A stretch of DNA of 64,000 nucleotides from Haloarcula sp. CBA1127 (GTDB lineage Archaea > Halobacteriota > Halobacteria > Halobacteriales > Haloarculaceae). Location: positions 1,054,001 to 1,118,000 of the forward strand of contig NZ_BCNB01000006.1 of assembly GCF_001485575.1 (NCBI RefSeq). Direction: 5' to 3'. This document shows, in pieces, positions 33,388 through 44,000 of the stretch. A program made the position numbers and the translations under genes. Below the pieces are notes generated by a model. It made no database searches, had not been told where the DNA came from, and saw nothing but the letters and a program-made list of their open reading frames with translations. How positions within the stretch are numbered: the stretch's first letter is position 1; every line of letters starts with the position of its first letter.

Positions 33388-34392
33388 TCAGCTCAGTTTC
33401 TGCTGGTCTCCCTGTCGCTCGCTCGTCAGCAGCGACGACAGTTCGACCAGCAGTGCAATAGCGACCGGCCCGGCGATAAAGCCGATGATGCCAAGTGTTA
33501 ACACGCCGCCGGTGAACCCGACAAAGTAGAGACTGGCCGGGAGCCCAGTCGTGTAGCGGGCCAGTTTCGGCCTGATGACCGCATCGGGGAGGAAGCCGAC
33601 GAAGACGAGGCCGAACACGGTCACCAGTACCGCCCCGGTGATGTTGCCGTTGATGATATCCGCGACAGCGATGGTAAGGACAACCACGCTGGGGCCGATG
33701 ACGGGGACGAACTGCAGGATGCCGGCGACGACCGCCAGCGCGAACGCGCCCTGATAGCCCAGCAGCCAGAACACGACCCACGCCACGACGAAGGTCCCGA
33801 ACGCCGTCGCCGCCTGGAGAACGTAAATCGCGTACAGCGTCCCACGGAGTCGCTGATGGAGTCGGTTGACGACCTCGTGATACGACGCCGGCACTGTCCG
33901 ATAGGCGGCCTTTTTCGGCGCCTGTGGCCGCCAGAGCATCGCGTAGACAAGAATCGAAAACAGCACGGCTTTCAGCGCCAGCACAGGCGATTCGGCAGCG
34001 AGGTCGACCGCGACGGCCGTGAGCGTGTCTCGGGCGGCTATCAGCGTCGGCGCAATCTCGACCGGGTAGCTAAACCCACCGACTTCGAGGGTCACCATTG
34101 GCGGGAGTTGCTGGAAGAAAGTAAACAGGTCACGACGGCGGAGATACAGCACGGCCCCGAGCGGGACGACGATGAGTGTGCCGCTGACGAAGGCGATACC
34201 TGTCGTCACGGCCGCCGACAGTCGCTTGTTGAGCCCGTGGCGTCCGAGCCATTCGGAGACGGGGAACAACACGTATGCGACCGTGATTGCGAAGAAAATC
34301 GTCGAGAGTACTCGCGCGAGCAGGACCGTCGTCAGGCAGCCGGTAAGAACGAGCAAGCCCGCGAGGACGTAGGTTCGTCGGCGTGTTACCAC
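33388..34392 (-). CDS. AI-2E family transporter
   Basis: A 334-residue membrane protein of the AI-2E/UPF0118 family with about eight membrane segments. Recognisable blocks are YVLFPVSEWLGRHGLNKRLS near residue 40 and the C-terminal GILQFVPVIGPSVVVLTIAV and DAVIRPKLARYTTGLPASLY. Members export signals or act as Na+/H+ antiporters; the haloarchaeal substrate is unknown. The start codon is a GTG at 34392. It is convergent with tssB. Confidence 0.87.
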   Translation of the reverse strand: MVTRRRTYVLAGLLVLTGCLTTVLLARVLSTIFFAITVAYVLFPVSEWLGRHGLNKRLSAAVTTGIAFVSGTLIVVPLGAVLYLRRRDLFTFFQQLPPMVTLEVGGFSYPVEIAPTLIAARDTLTAVAVDLAAESPVLALKAVLFSILVYAMLWRPQAPKKAAYRTVPASYHEVVNRLHQRLRGTLYAIYVLQAATAFGTFVVAWVVFWLLGYQGAFALAVVAGILQFVPVIGPSVVVLTIAVADIINGNITGAVLVTVFGLVFVGFLPDAVIRPKLARYTTGLPASLYFVGFTGGVLTLGIIGFIAGPVAIALLVELSSLLTSERQGDQQKLS

Positions 34393-34456
34393 GCCCGCCC
34401 TTTTCCAGCGGTCGGTAAAAACGTTACCTGCACACGATAGTTCGGTAACACGTCCG

Positions 34457-35539
34457 TTAGGACCGGGAAAACAGCGCCGCCAACTGGTCGCGAGAGAACA
34501 GCGTCGTCGGCCGGTCCATGTGGACGCCGATTTCGCCTTCGAAGGCCTTCATCCCGGCTTTCTGTATCGGCTCCGGCGCGGAGTAGCCGGCCCGAACCGC
34601 GTGGCCAAGGCGGATTTCCTGCCGGAGGTCGTCGCGCCACGCTCGCTCGTACTCGCCCAGCGTCGCCGGGTCCTCGGGGTCTATCTCTCGGGCTGCGTGG
34701 TCGGCGGCGGTCATGCCGTAGCGGATGCCGCCGCCGGTGAAGGGCTTGGTCTGGGCCGCGGCGTCACCGATGAGGAACGACCGTCGGCCGGTGACCCGCT
34801 TCGGCGGGCCAATCGGGATGAGTCCCGAACAGCGGTGGTCGGTTTCGACGCCGTAGCCGTCGACGAACGCTTCGAAGCGGCCGCGGGCGTCGTCGCCCGG
34901 CGGCACCGCCAGTCCGTACTCGACGCCAGCCTCGCCCCGTGGGATGCGCCAGGCGAAAAAGCGCGGGACAGTGAGGTGGACGTCGACGAAATCGCTGTGG
35001 TCCACCTCGTCGCTGAACCCGAGAACGCCATGCAGCAGTTCGTCGGGCTCCGGGAGGTCGAGTTCCCGCCGAACGCGGCTTTTTGGGCCGTCACAGCCGG
35101 CAACCATCTTCGCTTGGTGTGTCTCGACGCCGTCGTCGCCGCGGACTTCGACGGTGACGCCGTCCCTGTTCTCGGTGACGCCGACGACGGAGTGTTCCTC
35201 GCGGACATCGGCACCGGCATCGCGGGCCACTTCAGCGAGGTGCTTGTCCAGGCCGACGCGGTCGATGACGTTCGAGATGACTTCGTCCTTGTAGAAGGGG
35301 TGGTCCTGACTTCCGGGCCCGCCCGTGTGAAAGCGTGCGCCGGAAATTTCGTTCTGGAACAGTTCGTCACGAGCGTCTTCGGTGAACTCCCAGATATCTG
35401 TGCTCACGTGGCCCGAGCAGGCCAGTGGTTTGCCAATCTCTCCTTGTTCGAACACCACCACGTCGAGCCCCCGACTCGCCGCCTGACGCGCGTACCGGGA
35501 CCCAGCCGGACCCGCGCCGACCACCACAACATCGTACAT
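34457..35539 (-). CDS. Geranylgeranyl reductase-family flavoprotein
   Basis: A 360-residue FAD oxidoreductase. The dinucleotide motif is VVVGAGPAGSRYARQAASRG at the N-terminus, the second FAD motif is RRSFLIGDAAAQTKPFTGGG, and PLACSGHVS is typical of geranylgeranyl reductases. Haloarchaea use such enzymes to saturate lipid isoprenoid chains or menaquinone side chains; the exact substrate cannot be decided here. Start at ATG 35539 (MYDVVVVG); 35566 is an alternative. Confidence 0.88.
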   Translation of the reverse strand: MYDVVVVGAGPAGSRYARQAASRGLDVVVFEQGEIGKPLACSGHVSTDIWEFTEDARDELFQNEISGARFHTGGPGSQDHPFYKDEVISNVIDRVGLDKHLAEVARDAGADVREEHSVVGVTENRDGVTVEVRGDDGVETHQAKMVAGCDGPKSRVRRELDLPEPDELLHGVLGFSDEVDHSDFVDVHLTVPRFFAWRIPRGEAGVEYGLAVPPGDDARGRFEAFVDGYGVETDHRCSGLIPIGPPKRVTGRRSFLIGDAAAQTKPFTGGGIRYGMTAADHAAREIDPEDPATLGEYERAWRDDLRQEIRLGHAVRAGYSAPEPIQKAGMKAFEGEIGVHMDRPTTLFSRDQLAALFSRS

Positions 35540-35687
35540 ACCGGTTCTCTCGGTGTCACGAATCAAATAGCTTCTTGATTCAGACAGACTGCTGTGTCTG
35601 TCTTACCGGACGACCGCCGAGTCAGCTACGAGTCATATCACCAGTCGAATCAGGGCGTATTTGTCGGTGTAGCCCCTGTCATGGCCT

Positions 35688-36074
35688 ATGGCAGAGTATC
35701 AGCCCGGGGTGTGCAACATCGGAGCGAACCAGCGTCGCGCCCGCCGACTGTCGGCCATTGCTTCGTTCGCGGTCGCCATCGGTGTCGCCATCGCCGTCGC
35801 AGTGGGCGCGGTCCCCGACCTGTCGCTGTGGGCGACTATCCCCTTTGTTTTCGGCGGATACGTCGGCGCGTTTCAGGACTACTTCCGATTCTGCGTGGCC
35901 TTCGGTGCGCTCGCCCGCTATGACCTCTCGGGGTCGGGCGGAAAAAGCGGCAGTGTCGATGCAAGTGAGGCCGTTCGCGCTGACCGACGAAAAGCGGCGA
36001 AGATTCTCCTGTTTGCGGCCGCCGCGACGGTCATGACGAGCGGTATCGGGTACGTGGCCGTCACCGCCCTGTAA
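35688..36074 (+). CDS. Small membrane protein with CNIG motif
   Basis: A 128-residue protein: an N-terminal YQPGVCNIGANQRRARR motif, then three hydrophobic segments (IASFAVAIGVAIAVAVGAVP, LWATIPFVFGGYVGAFQDYF, ILLFAAAATVMTSGIGYVAV). I have the impression that the CNIG-plus-Arg-rich start recurs in small membrane proteins of other prokaryotes, but no function is known to me. The conserved-looking Cys and His-free motif does not suggest an enzyme. Divergent from the flavoprotein gene. Confidence 0.7.
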   Translation: MAEYQPGVCNIGANQRRARRLSAIASFAVAIGVAIAVAVGAVPDLSLWATIPFVFGGYVGAFQDYFRFCVAFGALARYDLSGSGGKSGSVDASEAVRADRRKAAKILLFAAAATVMTSGIGYVAVTAL

Positions 36075-36132
36075 GGACTTTTATTCGCTGTGTGTTCCGC
36101 GCGTCTTCCGACCGACTCACGAGGTGGCGGTA

Positions 36133-37107
36133 TCAGACGACAGCCAGTCCGCTCGGGACCTGGTCGTACTCGGCTGTCCAGTCCCCACTGACGAGGTCCT
36201 GCTTGACCCACGTTTCCCCGTGTTTCGACTGGAACAGGCCGTGGTTCGTCAACGCGAGAAAGCCATCAGCCGGGGCAGCGGTGAGAATCGGCCGGGCCAG
36301 GCCGTCCGGTCCCGGCAGGCCGTCCATCGATTGCGTCCACCGGTCGCCGTCCCATCGATACACGTAGCTCTCGCCGCCGGTGCTGTGGGCCGACCGGGGG
36401 CCGCTGGCCGCCGAGACGATGGCACAGTCCGGGTCGTTGGGATGGACGGCCAGCCCCCACACGTACCGATGGGCCAGTCTCTCCTGTGGATAGGCCCATG
36501 TCGCTCCACGGTCGGTCGACAGCGCGAAGCCGTCGCCGGCGGCGGTGTACACGCGGTCCGGGGCGTCAGGGTGGGTCGCCAGCGTGTGGTTGTCCCGCCG
36601 AGCGCCGTCGGGGTGGTCGACCCACGTCTTTCCGCCGTCGGGACTGCGGACGAACGCGCCGGCCTCGATGGCGGCGTACACCTGCTCCGGGTCGTCCGGA
36701 GCGAGGGCAAGCCAGCGCACGTGGTGAGTCTGTGGCCGCGGCGGGAACGACCACCGTGCTGCTGAGTCCAGTCCCGTTAGCCCGGGCTTCTCGGTCCACG
36801 TCTCACCACCGTCGGCCGACTGATAGACCGCGCTCGGCTCCGTCCCGGCCCACACCACGCCAGCGTCGTGTGGGCTGACCGTGACGCTCGTCGCGCGGTC
36901 GCCTGCGTCAAGGACTGTTTCCCACGTCGCGCCGCCGTCGGTCGTCCGCTGGAGGCCGGTGTCTGCGGTACCCGCGAAGGCACGCTCCGGCTCGGCAGCT
37001 CCCGCGGCGACGCACTCGATGTCGTAGCCCCGAAGGCAGTCGTCCCAGCCGCCGCGGCTGTCGCCGACGAGGACGCGGTCCCCGAGCGCGGCGTAGACGG
37101 TGTGCAT
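36133..37107 (-). CDS. BNR/Asp-box beta-propeller protein
   Basis: A 324-residue protein made of repeats with Asp-box features: QRTTDGGATWETV, YQSADGGETWTEK, VRSPDGGKTWVDH, ALSTDRGATWAYP and FQSKHGETWVKQ, spaced as in sialidase-like propellers. There is no signal peptide, so it seems to be cytoplasmic. No catalytic residues of glycosidases can be claimed. Its function may be binding only; the role is unknown. It is followed on the opposite strand by the membrane protein gene. Confidence 0.85.
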   Translation of the reverse strand: MHTVYAALGDRVLVGDSRGGWDDCLRGYDIECVAAGAAEPERAFAGTADTGLQRTTDGGATWETVLDAGDRATSVTVSPHDAGVVWAGTEPSAVYQSADGGETWTEKPGLTGLDSAARWSFPPRPQTHHVRWLALAPDDPEQVYAAIEAGAFVRSPDGGKTWVDHPDGARRDNHTLATHPDAPDRVYTAAGDGFALSTDRGATWAYPQERLAHRYVWGLAVHPNDPDCAIVSAASGPRSAHSTGGESYVYRWDGDRWTQSMDGLPGPDGLARPILTAAPADGFLALTNHGLFQSKHGETWVKQDLVSGDWTAEYDQVPSGLAVV

Positions 37108-37269
37108 AACCGACTGTACGACCGCCGAGCGAAGAAAGCTGGCGGTGGTCAGCGACTGACCGACTGTATCAACGCGAAGACGTACAGCGACTCTCGGCGC
37201 GCCCCGACCAGGCCATCGTTGCCAGAAATGGTCGGCAGGCAGGGTGATAAGCGCTTCTACACCGAGGAC

Positions 37270-39177
37270 TCAGTCGTCTGCGGCGACCGCTTCGGTCCCG
37301 ACGCGCCGACTGAGGAAGTCATCGAGGAGGCGGAACAGCCGTTTCTTCTGCTCGATGTCCGAGGAGGCGTGGCCCTCCTCGCCGAGTTCCTGATACTCGA
37401 ACGCCCCGTCGGGTCCTTCTTTGTAGCCCGCGCTTTCGAGAGCATCGCGGAACAGCCGCGCCTGCGAAACGGGGACCCGGCGGTCGTTGACGCCGTGGAC
37501 GATGAACAGCGGGGCGTCGAGGTTGTCGACGTGGGTGACGGGCGACCGTTCCTCGTACAGGTCCGGGTTCTTCTCCGGAGTACCCATGTTCTTTTCCATC
37601 AACTCTGTTCGGTAGTGCGCCATCGTGTTCTCGTACTGGTCTTCGAGGTCTGTGACCCCGATCCAGGCGACTCCAGCGTCGTACAGGTCGGGATACTGGA
37701 CCAGCTGCCAGTACGCCGAGTAGCCCCCGTAAGAGCCGCCGAAGACGACAACCCGCTCTTCGTCAAGCCACTCGCGGGTCGAGAGAACGTGTTCAGCGGC
37801 CGAGGCCACGTCGCCCTGTTCGGCCCCGCCCCAGTCGTCGTACAGTTCGCGGATGAACTCGCGGCCGTGGCCGGTCGAACCCCGGTAGTTCACCTGCAGG
37901 ACGGAGAAGCCCCGCTGAACGAGGAACTGTGTGTAGAGGTCGAAGGACTTGCTGTCCATTGCGCGGGGGCCGCCGTGGGGGTTCACGATGAGCGGCGACG
38001 GTCGCTCGCCTGAATCATAGAGGAGACAGCCGATATCCAGCGTGTCGTACGGGTCGTGCTCGACGGCCGCCTGCCGCGTTTCGGGCACGCCGTCGGACTC
38101 GATGATGAAGTACTCGGCGTCGGCGAAGGCGTCGGGCGAGAACGGCCCATACTCGGCCTCGACCAGCGGCTCTGTTTCGTCCGTAGCGAGGTCGTACGCG
38201 AGCAGTTCGGGGCGGCGCGTGGGTGTCGTGTGCAACGTCAGGAGGCGGTCGTCATCCAGTATCGGGTCACCGCCCATCCGGCCGAACGACGCGACGCCCT
38301 CAGGAAGGTCGAGTTCGCGTGCGTCGCCGGTCTTGATGTCGTACACGACCGGGAGCTTCGTCGCCTCACGCGTCCGGACCGTGAGGAACCGCTCGCCGTC
38401 GGGCAGGAACGCCTGTGGTTCCTCCTCGTACTCGCCGCCGAACCACGTCACCGCGTCCGTTTCTAGGTCGTAGACACCGCTCCGGGACAGGTTTTCGCTG
38501 TTGTCGGAGACCAGCAGTCTGTCACCGTCGGGTCCCCAATCGGCCGGGGCGGCCTCCGCGCCGGTGACGCCGATTTCGAGTGGCTCCGGGTCCGACCCGT
38601 CGGCGTCGCTGACGTACACGTCCATGTTGTCGAAGTCGTCCGTCTCGTTGGTCATGTACGCCAACTGCGACCCGTCTGGCGAGAGTAGTCCCGTGTGAAC
38701 CGCTCGGTCGTAGTCGGTGATTTTGGATGTCTCGCCGCTCATGAGGTCGTGACTGTAGAGGTTCATCTGCCCGTCCCGGGTCGACCCGACCAGTAGCGTC
38801 TCGCCGTCCTCGCCGACGTCCTGCAGCACTACCTGACCGTCCATCTCGACGACCGCCTCGACCGACCCGTCGCGGTCGAGGGCGTACACGTCGTTCTGTT
38901 CGTTGCCGTCGTCGTCGAGGTGGAAGAACACCCGCTCGCCGTCGGCCCCCCACTCGACGTGCCAGCGGGCGTTCCGTGGGACCTCGCCGTTGCTCCACTG
39001 CTCGGTGGAACCGCTATCGACATCGAGGACATGGAGTTCGTTGCGTCCGCTCACGTCGTAGTAGAAGGCCACTTCGCCGCCGTCAGGGGACGCCGTCGGA
39101 TGGGCCAGCGTCGGCAGGCCAGCGAGTGCCTCCAGTACCGCCTCGGGGTCCGTCGGACCGTCTTCAGGGTCAGACAT
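37270..39177 (-). CDS. S9 family prolyl-oligopeptidase-type peptidase
   Basis: A 635-residue serine peptidase or acylaminoacyl-peptidase-like enzyme. An N-terminal propeller (about residues 20-370, with TSKITDYDRAVHTGLLSPDG-type repeats) gates a C-terminal alpha/beta hydrolase. The nucleophile is Ser482 in GGSYGGYS; Asp is in HGVNDRRVP and His in EEGHASS. No signal peptide, so cytoplasmic. Start MSDPEDGPTD at 39177. It probably degrades small peptides. A TATA-like element lies at about 39236-39250. Confidence 0.9.
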   Translation of the reverse strand: MSDPEDGPTDPEAVLEALAGLPTLAHPTASPDGGEVAFYYDVSGRNELHVLDVDSGSTEQWSNGEVPRNARWHVEWGADGERVFFHLDDDGNEQNDVYALDRDGSVEAVVEMDGQVVLQDVGEDGETLLVGSTRDGQMNLYSHDLMSGETSKITDYDRAVHTGLLSPDGSQLAYMTNETDDFDNMDVYVSDADGSDPEPLEIGVTGAEAAPADWGPDGDRLLVSDNSENLSRSGVYDLETDAVTWFGGEYEEEPQAFLPDGERFLTVRTREATKLPVVYDIKTGDARELDLPEGVASFGRMGGDPILDDDRLLTLHTTPTRRPELLAYDLATDETEPLVEAEYGPFSPDAFADAEYFIIESDGVPETRQAAVEHDPYDTLDIGCLLYDSGERPSPLIVNPHGGPRAMDSKSFDLYTQFLVQRGFSVLQVNYRGSTGHGREFIRELYDDWGGAEQGDVASAAEHVLSTREWLDEERVVVFGGSYGGYSAYWQLVQYPDLYDAGVAWIGVTDLEDQYENTMAHYRTELMEKNMGTPEKNPDLYEERSPVTHVDNLDAPLFIVHGVNDRRVPVSQARLFRDALESAGYKEGPDGAFEYQELGEEGHASSDIEQKKRLFRLLDDFLSRRVGTEAVAADD

Positions 39178-39412
39178 ACGATGTGTGCTAACTCGCGGCT
39201 GGATTGTAGTTGTTCTGCCGACACTAGGCGGCACGTGATATTATATAACTACTACTTGAGACCGCCAGAAATCCCGTGTACTGGGCTACTGCGACTCGTT
39301 GCGCGTGGTTCGAGGGAGCAGCACTCGCGCAAGTGCTTGCATCGGCTTGAATGCTCAGCCGGGACTTTCTGGCAGGCTATACTGTCTTTGATGCGGGATT
39401 ACCGCAAACAAG

Positions 39413-40180
39413 CTAGGGCGTCCACCAGCGCAGGCCGACCATCACGAAGACGATCGCCAGTTGCATCAGTCCCTGGAGGCCCCCGAGCTTGGCGTTTCGC
39501 ATCCCGATTTCGGAGACGAGGTCCACGTCTGGGTTCTCTGAGACGACCTGCCGGTAGATGCGGACCTCGCCGGGCAGGACGACGCCGAAGCCCTGCACGG
39601 ATAGCAGGGTCACGATACCGAGCGTGGCGACGATCCACCACGAAGTCATCGCGAAGGCCGGCAGCGTCGTCACGAGATACGCGCCGGAGCCAACGACGGC
39701 GACGCCGAGGACGCCCAGCGTCTTCGGGTCGGTCAGCGCGTCGAACTGGTAGCCGATGAGGAGGATGACCGGAATCAGTGTCGCGGCGGTCAGAATCGCC
39801 AGCCACGGGTCGGCGTTGGGGAACTTCCCGAGCCTGAGCGCCAACAGGATGCCGCCGGCGATGGTCACCGTCGCTAGCGTCGGCATCAGGAACGTCATCT
39901 TGGGTGTGAACGATGCGAAGAAGTCGGCCCGTGCTTCCGGTTCCTGACCACCGAGTACCGGCCCCAGTACGAGCCCCATGAACAGGTCGATACCGGTCCA
40001 CAGTACGCCCGCCATCACGTGCACGTAGGTCAGCGCCCGGATGTTTCCGCTGGCGAGTGCCCCCGCAAACGCGATGAGTGGGACGGCGACCGCCCCCACA
40101 GCGAAGGCCGGGTTCGCCTGCCTCGCCAACCCTCCGATTCCTCGTTTCCGTTCGATACCGTCCGCTGTCGGCTGCGCCAT
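39413..40180 (-). CDS. Integral membrane protein, CopD/DUF2269-like
   Basis: A 255-residue protein with six to seven membrane segments. ALTYVHVMAGVLWTGIDLFM (His in helix with WTG) resembles CopD/DUF2269-type proteins, some of which bind haem or copper. Other segments are LATVTIAGGILLAL and LAILTAATLIPVILLIGYQF. The C-terminus is LGGLQGLMQLAIVFVMVGLR. An overlapping frame on the same strand (39399-40211) is Arg-rich and is a shadow. Function unproven. Confidence 0.75.
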   Translation of the reverse strand: MAQPTADGIERKRGIGGLARQANPAFAVGAVAVPLIAFAGALASGNIRALTYVHVMAGVLWTGIDLFMGLVLGPVLGGQEPEARADFFASFTPKMTFLMPTLATVTIAGGILLALRLGKFPNADPWLAILTAATLIPVILLIGYQFDALTDPKTLGVLGVAVVGSGAYLVTTLPAFAMTSWWIVATLGIVTLLSVQGFGVVLPGEVRIYRQVVSENPDVDLVSEIGMRNAKLGGLQGLMQLAIVFVMVGLRWWTP

Positions 40181-40262
40181 AGTTGGCTGTATCAGGGTCC
40201 GCTACCGGCAAAAGCGTTGGTGGCTGTTTCAGCTATTGCCAGCTTTCACGGTACGGACTGTC

Positions 40263-43241
40263 TCAGTCGTCGTCCGCAGCCGGCTGTTCGGCCACTGTGT
40301 CGCGGTCCGCTCGCGGCCCCTCCAGGTCGACGTTCGGCAGCAGGTCACGGAGGTACTGTCCGGTGTAGGACGCCTCGGTGCGGGCCACGTCCTCCGGGGT
40401 GCCCTGTGCGACGAGTTCGCCGCCGTTCTCGCCACCCTCGGGGCCGAGGTCGATGATCTGGTCGGCGTTCTTTATCAGGTCGAGTTCGTGCTCGATAACG
40501 ACGACTGTGTTGCCGTCGTCGGTGAGCCGATGGAGCACGTCGATGAGCTTTCGTTCGTCCTCGGGGTGGAGCCCGGTGGTCGGCTCGTCAAGCAGGTACA
40601 GCGTCTCGCCTGAATCCTTCTTGCCGAGTTCCTCGGCGAGCTTCACGCGCTGGGCCTCGCCACCGGAGAGCGTCGTCGAGGGCTGGCCCAGCCGCATATA
40701 GCCCAGCCCCACGTCCTTCAGGAGTTCCAGCCGGCGACGGATGCCGCCGTGGCTCTCGAAGAAGTCGTACGCTTCCTCGACGGTCATGTCGAGCACGTCG
40801 GCGATGGTCGCGCCCTTGTAGGTCACATCCAGCGTCTCGTCGTTGTAGCGCGCGCCGCCGCACTCCTCACAGGGGACCGTCACGTCAGAGAGGAAGTTCA
40901 TGTCGATGGTGACCGTCCCCTGACCGCCACAGCCCTCACAGCGGCCGCCCTTGACGTTGAACGAGAACCGGCCGACCTCGTAGCCGCGCTGTTTCGAGAG
41001 GCTCGTCTCGGCGAACAGTTCGCGGATGTGGTCGAAGACGTTGGTGTACGTCGCCGGATTCGAGCGGGGCGTTCGGCCGATAGGCGACTGGTCGATGAGC
41101 CGCACCGTCTCGATGTCGTCGAGGCCGTCGATGGCGTCGTGCTCGCCGGGGTTCACGTCGGTGTCGTTCATCCGACGCACCAGCCCTTTGTACAGCACGT
41201 CGTGCATCAGCGTGGACTTGCCTGACCCCGAGACCCCCGTGATGGCGGTGAACGTCCCCAGTGGGATGGACACGTCGAGGTCGTCGAGGTTGTGCTGGCG
41301 AGCGCCCCGAACGGTGAGTTCACCGTCGGCCTCGCGGCGGCTGTCGGGCACCGGAATCGTCCGCTCGCCCGAGAGGTACTCCCCGGTCACCGATTCCTCG
41401 GTGTCGATGACCTCGTCCATGGGAGCGTTGACGACGACTTCGCCGCCGCGCTTGCCCGGTCCGGGCCCCATGTCGATTATCTGGTCGGCCCGGCGCATCG
41501 TCTCGGTGTCGTGTTCGACCACGAGCAGCGTGTTCCCGAGGTCTCGAAGCTCTTCGAGCGTGTTCAGCAGGCGGTCGTTGTCCCGCTGGTGGAGGCCGAT
41601 GGAGGGCTCGTCGAGGACGTAGAGAACACCGACGAGGCCGCTTCCGATCTGGGTCGCCAACCGAATTCGCTGGCTCTCACCGCCCGACAGCGTCGAGGCC
41701 TCGCGGTCCAGCGTCAGGTAGTCCAGTCCGACCTCGGTCATGAAGCCCAGACGGGCGCGAATCTCTTTGAGAATCTCCTCGGCGATCTTCCGGTCGCGGG
41801 CCGAGAGGTTCTCTTCCATCCCCTCGAAGTGCGCCAGCGCGTCGCTGATGGACATCTCGTTGACCTCGGTGATAGATGCGTCGTCGACGAGGACTGCCCG
41901 CGACTCCGCTTTGAGCCGTGTCCCTTCACAGGCCGGGCACGTCGTCGTCGCCATGAACTCCTCGATGTGCTCGCGGGCGCGGTCCGAATCCGTTTCGACG
42001 TGTCGTCGCTCCAGATTCGGGATGACGCCCTCGAAGCGCTCAGTTTTCTCGCGTGTCCCGTTCTTGGTCCGCCACTCGAAGTGGACCCTGCTGTCGGTGC
42101 CGTAGAGGAACTGCCGCTGGACGGACTCGTCTAGCTCCTCGAACGGCGTCGTGAGGTCCACGCCGAAGTGCTCGGCGACGTTGTCCAGTTGCCGCGAGTA
42201 GTACGTCCGGTCGTAACTCCAGGGCTCGAAAACGTGCTTGAGCGGCTTCGTCGGGTCGGTGATGACGAGGTCCTCGCTGACTTCCTTGGTCTCGCCCAGC
42301 CCCTCACACTCCGGGCAGGCCCCGTGCGGTGAGTTGAACGAGAACGACCGCGTCTCGATTTCGGAGATGTCGATGCCACAGTGAGTGCAGGCCAGGTCCT
42401 CGGAGAGTTCGACGACGACGCGGTCCGAGGTGGCTCCGTCGTCCTCCTCACCGTCGGCGAGGTCGCCGGTTGCCCGGGCGTCTGACCCGCCGAGCGTCTC
42501 TGCCGCGCCGTCTGCCGGGTCCGGCAGAATGACCTTCAGCGTCCCGTCGGCCTCTTCGAGCGCGGTTTCGACGGAGTCCGTGATGCGCGAGCGGGCGTCC
42601 GGCGAAATCTTCACTCGGTCCACGACCACGTCGATGGTGTGGTCGTAGTTCTCGTCCAGTTCGGGTCGGTCCAGCGTGAGGTCGAACTCCTCGCCGTCGA
42701 CCTCGACGCGGCTGTACCCCTCGCCGACGAGGTCGTCGAACAGGTCTTCGAAGGCCCCCTTTTGGTCGCGGACGACCGGCGCACACAGTTTGGCGCGAGT
42801 CCCCTCCGGCAGTTCCAGCAGCCGAGACACCATGTTCTGGGCGGACTGCTCGCCGACTTCGCGGCCACACTCCGGGCAGTGCGGTGTGCCGACGCGGGCA
42901 TACAGCAGACGGAGGTAGTCGTGCAGTTCGGTGACGGTGCCGACCGTCGAGCGGGGGTTGTTGGCGGCGTTCTTCTGGTCGATAGAAATCGCCGGAGAGA
43001 GACCTTCGACGTTCTCGACCTGTGGTTTGTCCATCTGCCCTAGGAAGTTCCGTGCGTAGGCGGAGAGCGATTCGATGTAGCGCCGCTGGCCCTCGGCGTA
43101 CACCGTCTCGAATGCGAGCGAGGATTTACCCGACCCCGACAGTCCGGTGACGACTGTCAGTTCCTCGCGGGGAATCTCCACGTCGACGTCCTTGAGGTTG
43201 TGTTCCTCGGCCCCTCGGACCTCGATGATATCCTTGCTCAT
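40263..43241 (-). CDS. uvrA: Excinuclease ABC subunit A
   Basis: Damage-recognition ATPase of nucleotide excision repair, 992 residues. It has two ABC modules: Walker [21 protein letters not shown] near residue 33 and [15 protein letters not shown] in the second half, signatures [20 protein letters not shown] and [18 protein letters not shown], and zinc-finger cysteines ([17 protein letters not shown]). An acidic insertion follows the [11 protein letters not shown] region, a halophilic trait. Start ATG 43241 ([20 protein letters not shown]); the frame extends upstream without coding character. uvrB and uvrC are not in this window. Confidence 0.96.
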   Translation of the reverse strand: MSKDIIEVRGAEEHNLKDVDVEIPREELTVVTGLSGSGKSSLAFETVYAEGQRRYIESLSAYARNFLGQMDKPQVENVEGLSPAISIDQKNAANNPRSTVGTVTELHDYLRLLYARVGTPHCPECGREVGEQSAQNMVSRLLELPEGTRAKLCAPVVRDQKGAFEDLFDDLVGEGYSRVEVDGEEFDLTLDRPELDENYDHTIDVVVDRVKISPDARSRITDSVETALEEADGTLKVILPDPADGAAETLGGSDARATGDLADGEEDDGATSDRVVVELSEDLACTHCGIDISEIETRSFSFNSPHGACPECEGLGETKEVSEDLVITDPTKPLKHVFEPWSYDRTYYSRQLDNVAEHFGVDLTTPFEELDESVQRQFLYGTDSRVHFEWRTKNGTREKTERFEGVIPNLERRHVETDSDRAREHIEEFMATTTCPACEGTRLKAESRAVLVDDASITEVNEMSISDALAHFEGMEENLSARDRKIAEEILKEIRARLGFMTEVGLDYLTLDREASTLSGGESQRIRLATQIGSGLVGVLYVLDEPSIGLHQRDNDRLLNTLEELRDLGNTLLVVEHDTETMRRADQIIDMGPGPGKRGGEVVVNAPMDEVIDTEESVTGEYLSGERTIPVPDSRREADGELTVRGARQHNLDDLDVSIPLGTFTAITGVSGSGKSTLMHDVLYKGLVRRMNDTDVNPGEHDAIDGLDDIETVRLIDQSPIGRTPRSNPATYTNVFDHIRELFAETSLSKQRGYEVGRFSFNVKGGRCEGCGGQGTVTIDMNFLSDVTVPCEECGGARYNDETLDVTYKGATIADVLDMTVEEAYDFFESHGGIRRRLELLKDVGLGYMRLGQPSTTLSGGEAQRVKLAEELGKKDSGETLYLLDEPTTGLHPEDERKLIDVLHRLTDDGNTVVVIEHELDLIKNADQIIDLGPEGGENGGELVAQGTPEDVARTEASYTGQYLRDLLPNVDLEGPRADRDTVAEQPAADDD

Positions 43242-43376
43242 CTTTGCATCTTCGTTGGCCGGCAGGAGGGAAACCCTGTCGGTTCGGGTGCCGATAGATG
43301 GTTCCTCACGTGAGACTGTTTTTATTTTGAAGAGTGTGGCGAAAGATTTACCACCGATATTGGATATGAGATTGGT

Positions 43377-43955
43377 ATGGGAACAAGCGACTACGACATT
43401 GCGGGCATTGACCTCTCCGACGACAGCTACACAGTCGAACAGAGTCTGGTCCGCAACAAGTACAAAGCCATGGACGCCGCCGGGAACGTCGTCCTCCGCG
43501 GGAAACAGAAGATGCTGAAGATGAAAGAGGAGTTCCCGTTTGTCGACGCAAACGACAACGAGGTGTTTCAGGTCAAGGCCGGTGGCATCATCGACGTGGC
43601 CGGCAACTACGTGCTGACCGACTCCAAGACCGGCGAGGACATCGTCATCCTCGACAACGACTACTCGATTCTGCAGGACACGTGGAAGATTCGGGACGCC
43701 AGTACCGAGGCGAAAATCGCCGAGATCAACTCTCAGGGCGCGCTCGTGACCATCGCCCGCAACGTCGTTCCGTTCGGCGGCTGGATTCCCCACAAGTACG
43801 AGATCACCGATCAGGACGGCAACCACGTCGGCAACATCGACGGGCAGTTCTCGCTGAAAGACCGCTACGAGATTACCATCGACGACGCCAGCACGGTTCC
43901 GAAAGAGCCGATCATCGCTGCGGCGATGGTTATCGATGCGATTCAGGGGAACTGA
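43377..43955 (+). CDS. LURP-one-related (scramblase-like) protein
   Basis: A 192-residue protein with the LURP-one/Tubby-like beta-barrel pattern: [82 protein letters not shown]-terminal hydrophobic helix ([15 protein letters not shown]) closes the fold. Homologues occur in bacteria, archaea and plants with no agreed biochemical function. It is divergent from uvrA. Confidence 0.85.
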   Translation: MGTSDYDIAGIDLSDDSYTVEQSLVRNKYKAMDAAGNVVLRGKQKMLKMKEEFPFVDANDNEVFQVKAGGIIDVAGNYVLTDSKTGEDIVILDNDYSILQDTWKIRDASTEAKIAEINSQGALVTIARNVVPFGGWIPHKYEITDQDGNHVGNIDGQFSLKDRYEITIDDASTVPKEPIIAAAMVIDAIQGN

Positions 43956-44000
43956 CGCCCCACCGGAATCCTTCTTGCCCTGGCTCCCCCAACGACCGCT

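Noticed and set aside
39399-40211. A 270-residue minus-strand frame overlapping the membrane protein in another frame
   Set aside because: Arg/Gly-rich composition typical of a GC shadow; the overlapping frame has clear membrane helices.
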